DNA of 64,000 nt from Blautia sp. Marseille-P3087 (GTDB lineage: Bacteria > Bacillota > Clostridia > Lachnospirales > Lachnospiraceae): NCBI RefSeq assembly GCF_900120195.1, contig NZ_LT635539.1:2897941-2961940 (forward strand), in the 5' to 3' direction. How positions within the stretch are numbered: position 1 is the first letter of the stretch; each line of letters begins with the position of its first letter. The notes under the pieces are model-generated. The model worked only from the letters and a program-made list of their open reading frames with translations, was not told where the DNA came from and searched no databases. Below, one piece after another: positions 31,867 to 40,321 of this stretch. Both the position numbers and the translations under genes were made by a program.

Positions 31867-33048
31867 TTATAAAGTACAAAGTGTTCCGGAAATTTCTGCA
31901 AGTGCATGCAGTGCCTGATCTACGTCATGCCGCGTATTTTCCGAACCGAAGGAAAAACGAATCGTTCCTTCCGGGTAGGTGCCAAGTGTTTTGTGAGCGC
32001 TCGGGGCGCAGTGGAGTCCGACGCGTGTCATTATTCCATAAGTATTGTCCAGCTCATATGCTACCCGTGCCATATCAAGCTGCAGTGTCTGGATGGAGAC
32101 AACGGCGCACCGGTCGCTGGTATTTTTTTTTCCGATCACGCGAAGCTGTATTTCAGATGGGTCCATCGCAAAGATCCCATCGATAAAATATCTGGTCAGA
32201 TCCAGTTCATGCTGAAACATTTCTTCTATAGATATATGCTCCAGATCGGAAAGTGCAGCGTGCAGCCCCAGAATTCCCGGGATATTCGGTGTGCCGGGCT
32301 CGAAACGGTCAGGAAGAAAAGCAGGAACTTCCTCTGTATGGGAAACACTACCGGTGCCGCCGCTGATCAGAGGTTCGATCTGCGCCGCCAGTTCATTTGT
32401 GATCAGGAAACCACCGATTCCCTGCGGTCCGCGTAAGCCTTTGTGGCCGGTAAATGCAAGTGCATCCAGATGCAGAGCGTCCATATCAATGGGAATGGTT
32501 CCGGCTGTCTGGGCAGTATCGAGAATAAAAAGTAAATTATGTTTTTGACAAAAGTCACTCAGTTTCTGAACCGGCATCATCGTTCCGCAGACATTGGAGG
32601 CATGCAGACAGACCAGAAGCCGTGTCTTGGGACGAAGAAGTTCTTCTGCCTTTTCTATAAGAAGTGATCCGTCTTTCCGGCAGGGGATGCGGTCAAAAGT
32701 CACTCCGTTCCCGGCAAGCTGCACGAGGGGGCGCATAATGGCATTGTGTTCCATAGAGGAGACGAGTACGTGATCACCGGGTTTTAATAATCCTTTGAGG
32801 AGGATGTTCAAGCTTGTGGTGATATTTGGAGTAAAGATCACATTTTTTCCTTTTCCTGAAGTAAAATGAAAAAGTCGGAGAAGCTGTTCTCTTGTCTCAA
32901 AAATCTGCTCTTCCACAGAATAAGCAGCCTGATAACCACCGCGGTTTACATTTACGGCAGAACCGCTCAGATAATCGTATACTGCCCGGGCAACAGAGGG
33001 CGCTTTGGGATAAGAAGTACTTGCCTGATCCAGATATATTTTTTTCAT
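31867..33048 (-). CDS. Cysteine desulfurase family aminotransferase class V
   Basis: 393 residues, PLP-dependent. It removes sulfur (or selenium) from cysteine (or selenocysteine). Landmarks are YLDQASTSYPKAPSVARAVY at the N-terminus, SSMEHNAIMRP, HASNVCGTMMPV, FILDTAQTAGTIPIDMDALH, FTGHKGLRGPQGIGGF with the PLP-binding Lys, and the late VGLHCAPSAH with the presumed sulfur-accepting Cys. It matches the TIGR01977-type desulfurases often found with selenium/sulfur genes rather than housekeeping IscS. Start ATG 33048 has GAGGTGG upstream. It is divergent from the YedE-like transporter gene and co-directional with lysR. Confidence 0.9.
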   Translation of the reverse strand: MKKIYLDQASTSYPKAPSVARAVYDYLSGSAVNVNRGGYQAAYSVEEQIFETREQLLRLFHFTSGKGKNVIFTPNITTSLNILLKGLLKPGDHVLVSSMEHNAIMRPLVQLAGNGVTFDRIPCRKDGSLLIEKAEELLRPKTRLLVCLHASNVCGTMMPVQKLSDFCQKHNLLFILDTAQTAGTIPIDMDALHLDALAFTGHKGLRGPQGIGGFLITNELAAQIEPLISGGTGSVSHTEEVPAFLPDRFEPGTPNIPGILGLHAALSDLEHISIEEMFQHELDLTRYFIDGIFAMDPSEIQLRVIGKKNTSDRCAVVSIQTLQLDMARVAYELDNTYGIMTRVGLHCAPSAHKTLGTYPEGTIRFSFGSENTRHDVDQALHALAEISGTLCTL

Positions 33049-33118
33049 AAAAATCCACCTCACAATGTCAGAGTTAAATTGATTTATAAAAATTATCTAT
33101 AAATAACCATAAAATAAG

Positions 33119-33145
33119 ACTATATTGAATTAGTGATTTTGTCAA
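33119..33145 (-). promoter_or_regulatory. Candidate minus-strand promoter for the cysteine desulfurase-lysR operon
   Basis: TTGACA (complement of 33140-33145) is a perfect -35. Candidate -10 elements on the minus strand are TATAGT (33119-33124; 15-base spacer) or TAGTCT (33117-33122; 17-base spacer); neither is ideal. Confidence 0.35.
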
Positions 33146-33226
33146 TAAGGTGTTATGATTTATACAAAGAAAGTGTGCAGATTACAAAAAAATTCAGCAC
33201 AAGAGGGAAAGGGAGGTAACAAACAA

Positions 33227-34309
33227 ATGAAAAAAGAGAAAACAACAATTGTTGCGGCCGGAATCCTGATCGGTGTGATCTCGGCAATGCTGGTATTCTT
33301 CGGAAATCCGGCAAACATGGGATTCTGTATTGCATGTTTCCTGCGAGATACGACAGGAGCACTTGGTCTTCATTCCGCAGCAGCCGTACAGTACATCCGT
33401 CCGGAGATCATCGGTTTGGTACTGGGGGCATGTATTGTGTCACTGATCACAAAAGAATTTCGTCCACGCGGTGGTTCTGCACCGATCACGAGATTTACAC
33501 TGGGTGCATTTGCTATGATCGGATGTCTGATGTTCCTTGGATGCCCGTTCCGTATGATCCTGCGTCTGGCAGGTGGTGACGGAAATGCTATCTTCGGTCT
33601 GGTTGGTTTTGTATGTGGTATTCTGACAGGAACATTTTTCCTGAAAAAAGGCTACACTCTGAAACGTTCTTATAAGATGCCGAAACTGGAAGGTGCTGTT
33701 TATCCGGCTTTCCAGATCGTAATGCTGATTCTTCTGGTGGCTGCTCCGGCATTTATCCACTTTACAGAGCCGGAAGGCGGTCCGGGAGCAAAACATGCGG
33801 CAATCCTGATTTCTCTGGCAGCAGGTGTGATCGTTGGTATTGTTGCACAGAGAACCCGTCTCTGTATGGTTGGCGGTATCCGCGATGCAGTTCTGTTTGG
33901 TGAGTACAAACTGCTCTTCGGATTTGTGGCAATTCTTATAAGTGCACTTGTCATGAACCTGATTCTTGGTGCTGTGACAGGTACCGCATTCTTTAATCCG
34001 GGATTTGCAGGTCAGCCGATCGCACACACCGACGGACTGTGGAATGCACTTGGTATGTATCTTGCCGGTTTTGCCTGCATTCTTCTCGGTGGTTGCCCGA
34101 TGCGCCAGCTCATTCTTTCCGGAGAGGGAAATACTGACTCTGTTGTAGCTGTTCTCGGACTGATGGCAGGTGCAGCTTTTTCACATAACTTTGGTCTGGC
34201 ATCTTCAGCCGATGGTCCGACAGCAAACGGTAAGATCGCAGTTGTGATCGGCATTGTGGTTGTGGCAGTGATCGCGGTTGTGAATTCCACGAGAAAAGCA
34301 GAAGCCTGA
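33227..34309 (+). CDS. yedE: YedE/YeeE family transporter (selenium/sulfur compound import)
   Basis: 360 residues, about ten membrane segments, with two YeeE/YedE-type halves. Cysteine motifs that line the pathway in the related thiosulfate transporter TsuA are visible: MGFCIACF, FLGCPFRM, RLCMVGG and LGGCPMRQ. ATG 33227 is chosen because of GGGAGGT nine bases upstream. The next genes encode a TusA-like carrier and a DUF3343 protein, the arrangement described for putative selenium transporters; the TsuA/TsuB thiosulfate system has a similar transporter-TusA pair. Sulfur versus selenium cannot be decided here, and no selD is in the window. Confidence 0.88.
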   Translation: MKKEKTTIVAAGILIGVISAMLVFFGNPANMGFCIACFLRDTTGALGLHSAAAVQYIRPEIIGLVLGACIVSLITKEFRPRGGSAPITRFTLGAFAMIGCLMFLGCPFRMILRLAGGDGNAIFGLVGFVCGILTGTFFLKKGYTLKRSYKMPKLEGAVYPAFQIVMLILLVAAPAFIHFTEPEGGPGAKHAAILISLAAGVIVGIVAQRTRLCMVGGIRDAVLFGEYKLLFGFVAILISALVMNLILGAVTGTAFFNPGFAGQPIAHTDGLWNALGMYLAGFACILLGGCPMRQLILSGEGNTDSVVAVLGLMAGAAFSHNFGLASSADGPTANGKIAVVIGIVVVAVIAVVNSTRKAEA

Positions 34310-34322
34310 AAGGAGAAAGAAT

Positions 34323-34529
34323 ATGAAAAGAGTAGATGCAAGAGGGCTTTCCTGTCCGGAACCGGTAATTCAGACAAAAAATGCGATGGCATCAAAAGAG
34401 GCCGAATATGAAGTACTTGTCGACAATGTCGTTGCAAAAGAAAACGTTTCCCGTTTTGTGCTGCATCAGGGCTATCAGGTACAGGTAGAAGAGCAGGGCG
34501 ATGATTTCCTGCTTAAGATCATGAAATGA
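34323..34529 (+). CDS. TusA/YedF-type sulfurtransferase-like protein
   Basis: 68 residues, a single TusA domain: VDARGLSCPEPVIQTKNAMA contains the CPxP motif with the sulfur-accepting Cys (about residue 12). TusA-like proteins relay persulfide sulfur or selenium between enzymes. Full YedF proteins have a second DsrE-like domain, which is absent here, so it is a TusA-only form, as in TsuB. It starts 13 bases after yedE with AAGGAGA upstream and overlaps the DUF3343 gene by four bases, so the three form an operon. Confidence 0.88.
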   Translation: MKRVDARGLSCPEPVIQTKNAMASKEAEYEVLVDNVVAKENVSRFVLHQGYQVQVEEQGDDFLLKIMK

Positions 34530-34768
34530 TGACTTATATTGCAACTTTTTATTCGCATTATGGTGCCATCCAGTTCCGCAAAAACTGTGAAAAAATGAAC
34601 CTGAAAGCAGTGGTCATGCCGGTTCCACGGAACTTAAGTTCCTCCTGCGGAACCTGTGTGCAGTTTGAGGCGAACGGGATATTTCCGGACAGTACCGAGG
34701 AAACAGAGCAGATCGTCCGTGTGGAAGAAAGAGGATATGTAAGTATCTATCAGGCGGATGAGGAATAA
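34526..34768 (+). CDS. DUF3343 domain protein (putative Se/S carrier-like)
   Basis: 80 residues with YIATFYSHYGAIQFRKNCEK, VMPVPRNLSSSCGTCVQFEA and RVEERGYVSIYQ. The CGTC motif matches DUF3343, a small family found beside selenium/sulfur genes and described as putative carriers. The ATG overlaps the TusA gene stop. It closes the yedE-tusA-DUF3343 operon. Its biochemistry is not known; the two cysteines could bind sulfur or selenium (inference). Confidence 0.85.
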   Translation: MMTYIATFYSHYGAIQFRKNCEKMNLKAVVMPVPRNLSSSCGTCVQFEANGIFPDSTEETEQIVRVEERGYVSIYQADEE

Positions 34769-35059
34769 AAAGAATATATAATAAGAAAAAGGAGAGTTCA
34801 ACGTGGTGCATTCTGATCTTTATGGATGGGAAATGTCATGAAGGGCTCTCTGTTTGTTTTTATAAAGAAGTTTTGTGAGAAATTCTATAAGAAACGCCGG
34901 ATGCTGACGGGTGTACAATTTCGATAAATTCGTGTATACTGATAGGCAATACAGAGAACCTGCCACTGGCAGCTTCTCTCGCATACTCTGGCATAAAAAG
35001 GCTGTTCCGAAGAAATGCAGGGACAGCCGAATCATCGAAATTCAGTAGGAGTGAAAGAA
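34769..35059. other. Gene-poor stretch upstream of greA
   Basis: 291 bases with no normal gene. A 12-codon ORF (GTG 34803 to TGA 34841) has a good GGAGAG ribosome site but no recognisable product. There are two hairpins: CTGCCACTGGCAG near 34960 and GGCTGTTC/GGGACAGCC near 35000-35028, neither with a T-tract. Confidence 0.4.
34912..34940 (+). promoter_or_regulatory. Candidate greA promoter
   Basis: TGTACA (34912-34917) and TATACT (34935-34940) are 17 bases apart and lie 120 bases before greA, leaving a structured leader. Confidence 0.45.
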
Positions 35060-35560
35060 ATGGGAGAAAAACTCACAAAAAGAGATGTAGAAAAAATTGA
35101 GGAAGAGATTGAGCACCGCAAGCTTGTCATAAGAAAAGAAGCAATCGAGGCGGTCAAAGAGGCCCGTGCGCAGGGCGACCTCAGTGAAAACTTTGAATAT
35201 TATGCAGCGAAGAAACACAAAAACCAGAATGAAAGCCGCATCCGTTATCTGGAGAGAATGTTAAAAACAGCGACAGTAGTGGATGATTCCTCGAAATCTG
35301 ACGAGGTCGGAATGGATGATATCGTTGAGGTGGAATTTGAAGAAGACGGTGAAGTGGAAAAATACAAACTGGTCACATCCATTCGTGGAAATTCCATGGA
35401 GAACCGTGTCAGCATCGAATCACCGATCGGCAAAGCCCTCAGGGGACACAGGGTCGGAGACCGTGTACTGGTAAAAGTCAACGAGAATGTCAGTTATTAT
35501 CTGATCATCCGTTCCATCGACAAAACTGGTGATGAGGACGAAAATATCCGCAGTTTTTAG
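35060..35560 (+). CDS. greA: Transcription elongation factor GreA
   Basis: 166 residues, slightly longer than usual. GreA rescues backtracked RNA polymerase by stimulating transcript cleavage. The coiled-coil tip carries EARAQGDLSENFEYYAAKKH with the acidic D/E residues that work in the polymerase channel, and the C-terminal FKBP-like domain shows VSIESPIGKALRGHRVGD. ATG 35060 has AGGAGTG upstream, and the frame upstream is not coding. It is a single-gene unit. Confidence 0.93.
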   Translation: MGEKLTKRDVEKIEEEIEHRKLVIRKEAIEAVKEARAQGDLSENFEYYAAKKHKNQNESRIRYLERMLKTATVVDDSSKSDEVGMDDIVEVEFEEDGEVEKYKLVTSIRGNSMENRVSIESPIGKALRGHRVGDRVLVKVNENVSYYLIIRSIDKTGDEDENIRSF

Positions 35561-35683
35561 AATGTAAAATCCGACAAAGTTATGTAAAATTCGATTTTAC
35601 AAAGATTTAACATAAAACTGGTGAGAACTTTACAAGCTGCAAATATGATGAAGCCATATGAAATCTATGTAAAGGAGAATAGT

Positions 35684-37450
35684 ATGGACTTTTTCAGCAT
35701 ATTAACATTACTTGGAGGCCTCGCCATGTTTCTGTACGGAATGCAGGTTATGGGAGACGGGCTTGCCAAAGTATCAGGAGGAAAACTCGAGCAGATTCTT
35801 GAAAACCTGACTTCCAGCAAATGGAAAGCGGTACTTCTCGGCATGTGTGTGACTGCTGTGATCCAGTCGTCTTCTGCAACGACAGTTATGGTTGTCGGCT
35901 TTGTAAACTCCGGCATCATGAAACTTACACAGGCAGTTGGTATCATTATGGGTGCCAATATCGGTACGACGATCACATCATGGATCTTAAGCCTTACCGG
36001 TATCGAGAGCAGCAATTTTTTTATCAGCCTCCTCAAACCGAGCTCATTTTCACCGATTCTTGCACTGGTCGGAATTGTACTTCTGACTTTTACAAAAAGC
36101 TCCCGTAAAAAGGATGTCGGAACGATTCTTCTTGGTTTTGCGGTACTGATGTTTGGTATGGAAAGCATGAGCGGCGCAGTGAAACCTCTGGCAGATGTTC
36201 CGGAATTTACAGGACTTCTTCTGAAGTTTTCCAATCCGGTAGCAGGTATTCTTGCCGGTACGGTCCTGACTGCGATCATTCAGTCATCTTCGGCATCGGT
36301 AGGTATTTTGCAGGCTCTTTGTATGACAGGAGCAGTTCCGTATAGTTCTGCATTCCCGATCATTATGGGACAGAATATCGGTACATGTGTAACAGCACTT
36401 CTTTCTGCAATCGGTGCAAACAAAAATGCAAAGCGTGCGGCAATGATCCATCTGTATTTCAACCTGATCGGAACCGTTGTATTTATGGTACTTTTCTATA
36501 TGATCAATGCAGCTGTGCGTTTTCCGTTTATGGCACAGATGGCAACACCGGCAACGATCGCAATCACACACAGTGTATTCAATATCACAGCAACACTTGT
36601 ATGGCTTCCGTTCTCTAACCTTCTTGTAAAACTTGCCTGTCTGACGATTCGTGATGACGAAGAGAATGAAGTCAGCAGAGAAGATCAGGAATTTATGATT
36701 CTTGAATCTCGTTTTCTGGAAAAACCGGCTTTCGCAGTAGAGCAGGGAAGAAATGCGGCAAAACATATGGAGCAGGATTCCAGAAAGATACTGGATATTG
36801 CACTTGGACTGATCCATTCATACAGTGATGAACAGGCAGAGAGGGTCCAGAAGCTGGAGAGCAAAATCGACCGTTATGAGGATGAACTTGGTACTTATCT
36901 GGTCAAGTTGAACAACAAAGATCTGTCAGAGAGAGACAGCCACAGTGTATCGATCATGCTGCATTGTATCGGTGATTTTGAACGTATTTCCGATCATGCG
37001 GTAAATATTATGGAATCTGCGCAGGAACTCCATGAAAAGAACATCAGTTTTTCGCCGCAGGCAAGGAATGAACTTCAGGTGCTGATCGCAGTGGTAAGCA
37101 GGATTGTGGATACGGCATATCAGGTTTTTGACAGGCAGGATCTAAACCTTACACGCGATGTGGAACCACTTGAAGAAATTGTTGATGAGCTGAGCAAAGA
37201 ACTGAAACGCCGTCATGTCAATCGTCTGCGTTTAGGAGAATGTACGATTGAGATGGGATTTATCCTTACAGACCTTATTACGAGTCTGGAGCGTATTGCA
37301 GACCACTGTTCAAATATAAGTGTCTGTGTTACACAGGTAAGAGAAAATCTTTATGACACACACAGTCATCTGGAAAGCCTCAAAAATGAACCGGATGATT
37401 CCTATTATAACCGTCTGGGGGAATTGCATAAAGAATATGTACTTCCATAA
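35684..37450 (+). CDS. Na/Pi cotransporter family protein with C-terminal PhoU-like domain
   Basis: About 588 residues. Two inverted PNaS repeats with the signatures VIQSSSATTVMVVGFVNSG (about 64-82) and IIQSSSASVGILQAL define a sodium-phosphate symporter. After about 310 residues of membrane domain a helical cytoplasmic part of about 230 residues (two blocks such as CIGDFERISDHAVNIMESAQ and SLERIADHCSNISVCVTQVR) is a PhoU-like domain. In Pst systems PhoU passes the phosphate signal to PhoR; the PhoBR pair lies directly downstream. Start ATG 35684 has AAGGAG upstream. Confidence 0.92.
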   Translation: MDFFSILTLLGGLAMFLYGMQVMGDGLAKVSGGKLEQILENLTSSKWKAVLLGMCVTAVIQSSSATTVMVVGFVNSGIMKLTQAVGIIMGANIGTTITSWILSLTGIESSNFFISLLKPSSFSPILALVGIVLLTFTKSSRKKDVGTILLGFAVLMFGMESMSGAVKPLADVPEFTGLLLKFSNPVAGILAGTVLTAIIQSSSASVGILQALCMTGAVPYSSAFPIIMGQNIGTCVTALLSAIGANKNAKRAAMIHLYFNLIGTVVFMVLFYMINAAVRFPFMAQMATPATIAITHSVFNITATLVWLPFSNLLVKLACLTIRDDEENEVSREDQEFMILESRFLEKPAFAVEQGRNAAKHMEQDSRKILDIALGLIHSYSDEQAERVQKLESKIDRYEDELGTYLVKLNNKDLSERDSHSVSIMLHCIGDFERISDHAVNIMESAQELHEKNISFSPQARNELQVLIAVVSRIVDTAYQVFDRQDLNLTRDVEPLEEIVDELSKELKRRHVNRLRLGECTIEMGFILTDLITSLERIADHCSNISVCVTQVRENLYDTHSHLESLKNEPDDSYYNRLGELHKEYVLP

Positions 37451-37497
37451 AAAAACTGTTTTTACAGACAATTACAGCGAGAAAGGACGGATACAGA

Positions 37498-38166
37498 ATG
37501 ATTTATTGTGTAGAAGATGAAAAAAATATCAGGGAACTTCTGATCTATACTCTGGAAACAACCGGATTTTCCGCGAAAGGAATGGCAAATGCCAAAGAAC
37601 TCCGAACTGCATTAAAAGAAGAACTTCCGGATCTGATTCTTCTGGATATCATGCTTCCGGGGGAAGATGGCTACAGTATACTTGAGAGTCTGAAATTATC
37701 AAGAGACACCAGAGGAATCCCTGTGATTATGGTCACAGCGAAAGAAGCCGAGTACGACAAGGTAAAAGGTCTGGAGGCCGGTGCAGATGACTACATCACG
37801 AAGCCTTTCGGAATGATGGAGTTTGTGGCAAGAGTAAAAGCAGTTCTTCGCCGCTGTTCCAAACAGGAAGATGACAAAGAACTGAGATGTGGCGATTTGA
37901 GCCTGTCCGTAGGCAAGCATAAGGTTCGCTGGAATGATACGAGTGTTGAACTGACACGCAAAGAATTTGAACTGCTTCAGTACCTGATGGAAAATAAGGG
38001 ACTGGTCATGAGCAGAAATCAGATCCTCTGTCATGTATGGGGATATGACTTTGATGGTGAGACAAGAACAGTTGATGTCCATGTCCGTACACTTCGCCAG
38101 AAGCTTGGCGAAGCAGGAAATCTGATAGAAACTGTGCGAGGAGTCGGTTACCGGATCGGAGTATAA
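37498..38166 (+). CDS. phoB: PhoB/OmpR-family response regulator
   Basis: 222 residues. The receiver domain has the phosphorylation Asp in DLILLDIMLPGEDGYS (about residue 47), Thr/Ser in VIMVTAKE and Lys in ITKPFGMMEF. A winged-helix output domain follows (KEFELLQYLMENKGLVMSRN, RTVDVHVRTLRQKLG). It starts 47 bases after the Na/Pi gene, with AAAGGACGG upstream, and its stop is one base before the kinase gene. Context (Na/Pi symporter with PhoU tail) supports a phosphate-response role, hence the PhoB name, but this is by neighbourhood. Confidence 0.88.
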   Translation: MIYCVEDEKNIRELLIYTLETTGFSAKGMANAKELRTALKEELPDLILLDIMLPGEDGYSILESLKLSRDTRGIPVIMVTAKEAEYDKVKGLEAGADDYITKPFGMMEFVARVKAVLRRCSKQEDDKELRCGDLSLSVGKHKVRWNDTSVELTRKEFELLQYLMENKGLVMSRNQILCHVWGYDFDGETRTVDVHVRTLRQKLGEAGNLIETVRGVGYRIGV

Positions 38167-38167
38167 T

Positions 38168-39499
38168 ATGCGAAAAAAAATCTTGAATCATACCTGCTTT
38201 CTGATTGTTCTTTCTGTACTTCTTACGTTTCTTGCTGCAGGTCTTGTTATGTATGAAAAGTACAATGAAGATTTGAAAGAGAGCGTTCGGGACAGTACAA
38301 AATACATTCAGGATGGAGTCGAAAAGATGGGAAATTCCTATCTGGATGAAGCACTCGGTCAGGCAACTTCAGCTCGTATTACACTTCTGGATCCGAAAGG
38401 AAATGTATTGTTTGATTCGCTGGAAGATTCCGCAGAACTTGAGAACCACAGCAATCGTCCGGAGTTTATTCAGGCAGAAAAAAGTGGCTATGCGGAAACA
38501 CTGCGATATTCAGAAACCCTGTCCAAACAGAATTTTTACTGTGCGGTAAAGCTGGCAGACGGGGATATCCTTCGTGTCGGAAGAACAACGGACAGTGTCT
38601 TTTCCACGATGCTGTCGAGCTCTCTGCTTCTTGGAGGGCTGCTGATCGTGATCCTTGCGGTTGCATTTGTGCTGGTCCGCAGGCAGACACGTGATCTGAT
38701 CGAACCGATCAATACACTGGATCTGGAGGAACCTCTGAAAGAAGTAAAGTATGAGGAGCTCCGGCCGCTTCTGAAAAGAGTCGATCAGCAGAATCGGCAG
38801 ATTGCCAGGCAGATAGAAGAACTGAAAGAAGCAGAGGCCGTACGAAAAGAATTTTCGGCAAATGTTTCCCATGAATTGAAGACACCGCTTATGTCAATCT
38901 CCGGTTATGCAGAGCTTATGATGAATGGGATGGTTCCACCAGAAAAAGTACCGGAATTTTCAGGCAGAATTTATCATGAGGCATATCGCTTAAGTGCTCT
39001 GGTGGCAGATATCATACAGCTTTCGAGACTGGATGAAAAGAACAGTGATCTGCCGTTTGAGGAAGTAGATCTTTATGAGATGGCAGAGGATGTTGTGCAG
39101 CATCTCGAAAGTGCTGCCAAAAAGAAAAATATTACTGTGTCACTGGATGGCAGTCCGGTAATGGTAAACGGTGTCCGTAATGTCATTTATGAGATGCTTT
39201 TCAATATTGCAGACAATGCAATTCGATATACCGATCTGAAAGGTACGGTGAAGATTTCGCTCGGAATGCGCGGAGAGCATCCGTATTACTGTGTAGAAGA
39301 CAATGGAATCGGAATTGCAGAGGATGAACAGAAGAGGATCTTTGAACGCTTTTACCGGGTGGATAAGAGCCATTCACGGGCAACCGGAGGGACAGGCCTT
39401 GGGCTTTCTATCGTAAAACACGGTGCAATTCTTCATAACGCACAGATTAATCTGGAAAGTGAACCCGGAAAGGGTACAAAAATGGAGCTGGTGTTTTAG
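38168..39499 (+). CDS. phoR: PhoR-type sensor histidine kinase
   Basis: 443 residues. One membrane segment at about 8-30, an extracellular loop of about 120 residues, a second segment at about 157-178, and then a HisKA domain with the phosphoacceptor His in FSANVSHELKTPLMSISGYA. The ATPase domain has the N box NIADNAIRYT, G1 EDNGIGIAEDE, the F box and G2 GGTGLGLSIVKHG. Its extracellular loop is too short for a large sensor, which fits signalling through a PhoU-like partner. The stop codon lies in the loop of its own terminator. Confidence 0.9.
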   Translation: MRKKILNHTCFLIVLSVLLTFLAAGLVMYEKYNEDLKESVRDSTKYIQDGVEKMGNSYLDEALGQATSARITLLDPKGNVLFDSLEDSAELENHSNRPEFIQAEKSGYAETLRYSETLSKQNFYCAVKLADGDILRVGRTTDSVFSTMLSSSLLLGGLLIVILAVAFVLVRRQTRDLIEPINTLDLEEPLKEVKYEELRPLLKRVDQQNRQIARQIEELKEAEAVRKEFSANVSHELKTPLMSISGYAELMMNGMVPPEKVPEFSGRIYHEAYRLSALVADIIQLSRLDEKNSDLPFEEVDLYEMAEDVVQHLESAAKKKNITVSLDGSPVMVNGVRNVIYEMLFNIADNAIRYTDLKGTVKISLGMRGEHPYYCVEDNGIGIAEDEQKRIFERFYRVDKSHSRATGGTGLGLSIVKHGAILHNAQINLESEPGKGTKMELVF

Positions 39500-39516
39500 C
39501 ACACCGGCTCCTTTTT
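39484..39516 (+). terminator. Terminator overlapping the end of phoR
   Basis: GGAGCTGGTGT (39484-39494) pairs with ACACCGGCTCC (39501-39511), one G-T pair, then TTTTT. The phoR stop TAG (39497-39499) is inside the loop, so the 5' arm is coding. Confidence 0.88.
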
Positions 39517-39531
39517 GGCTGGTTCGTATAA

Positions 39532-40263
39532 TCAAATGTCCATTTCGGACAGAGCAGCTTCATCGGCGATAATCGTACAGTCCGGATGGAACTGGAGAAT
39601 CGATCCCGGTACCTGTGGAGTTACAGGTCCCTGAACGACTTTTTTAAGAATCTGTGCTTTGTCACTTCCACTGACAACGACCAGAATCTTTTTGCAGCGC
39701 ATAATCGTACCGATTCCCATAGTATAAGCCTGACGCGGAACGTCTGCTTCGCTTTCGAAGAAGCGCTTGTTCGCCTGAATCGTAGTTTCTGTCAGATCTA
39801 CACAATGCGTTTCGTCTTCAAAGTGATCAGATGGTTCATTGAAACCGATGTGACCGTCATGACCAAGGCCGAGGATCTGAATGTCTGCAGGACCGATTTT
39901 GTGAAGCAGCTCATTGTAAGCAGAGCATGCTTCTCTGGCATCCGGCTCGGTTCCGTTCGGAACGTAAGTATTTGCATGATTAATATTGATCTTATGGAAA
40001 AGATGGGTGTTCATAAAATAGCGGTAACTCTGTTCATTTGAACCGGACAGGCCTTTATATTCATCGAGGTTTACAGTTGTTACCTGTGAAAAGTCAAGGT
40101 CTCCGTTTTCATACATCTCTACCAGATGGTTATAAGTTCCGACAGGAGAGGAGCCGGTAGCCAGTCCGAGAACACTGTCGGGTTTTAAGATTACCTGTGC
40201 GGCGATGAGATTAGCTGCCTTGCGGCTGAGTTCCTGATAATTTTTTACTTTGCAGATATGCAT
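39532..40263 (-). CDS. nagB: Glucosamine-6-phosphate deaminase
   Basis: 243 residues. NagB converts glucosamine-6-phosphate to fructose-6-phosphate and ammonia, the last step of amino-sugar breakdown. Signatures are LGLATGSSPVGTYNHLV, VNLDEYKGLSGSNEQSYRYF with the catalytic Asp, ILGLGHDGHIGFNEPSDHFE with the catalytic His, and IIADEAALSEM near the end. ATG 40263 has AAGGAGG seven bases upstream. It lies 58 bases downstream of the AraC gene on the same strand, so co-transcription is likely. nagA is not in the window. Confidence 0.95.
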   Translation of the reverse strand: MHICKVKNYQELSRKAANLIAAQVILKPDSVLGLATGSSPVGTYNHLVEMYENGDLDFSQVTTVNLDEYKGLSGSNEQSYRYFMNTHLFHKININHANTYVPNGTEPDAREACSAYNELLHKIGPADIQILGLGHDGHIGFNEPSDHFEDETHCVDLTETTIQANKRFFESEADVPRQAYTMGIGTIMRCKKILVVVSGSDKAQILKKVVQGPVTPQVPGSILQFHPDCTIIADEAALSEMDI

Positions 40264-40321
40264 GTTTTCCTCCTTGTCCGACTGACGGATTTTATATTCT
40301 ACAGTTTTATATCCTCTGTAC

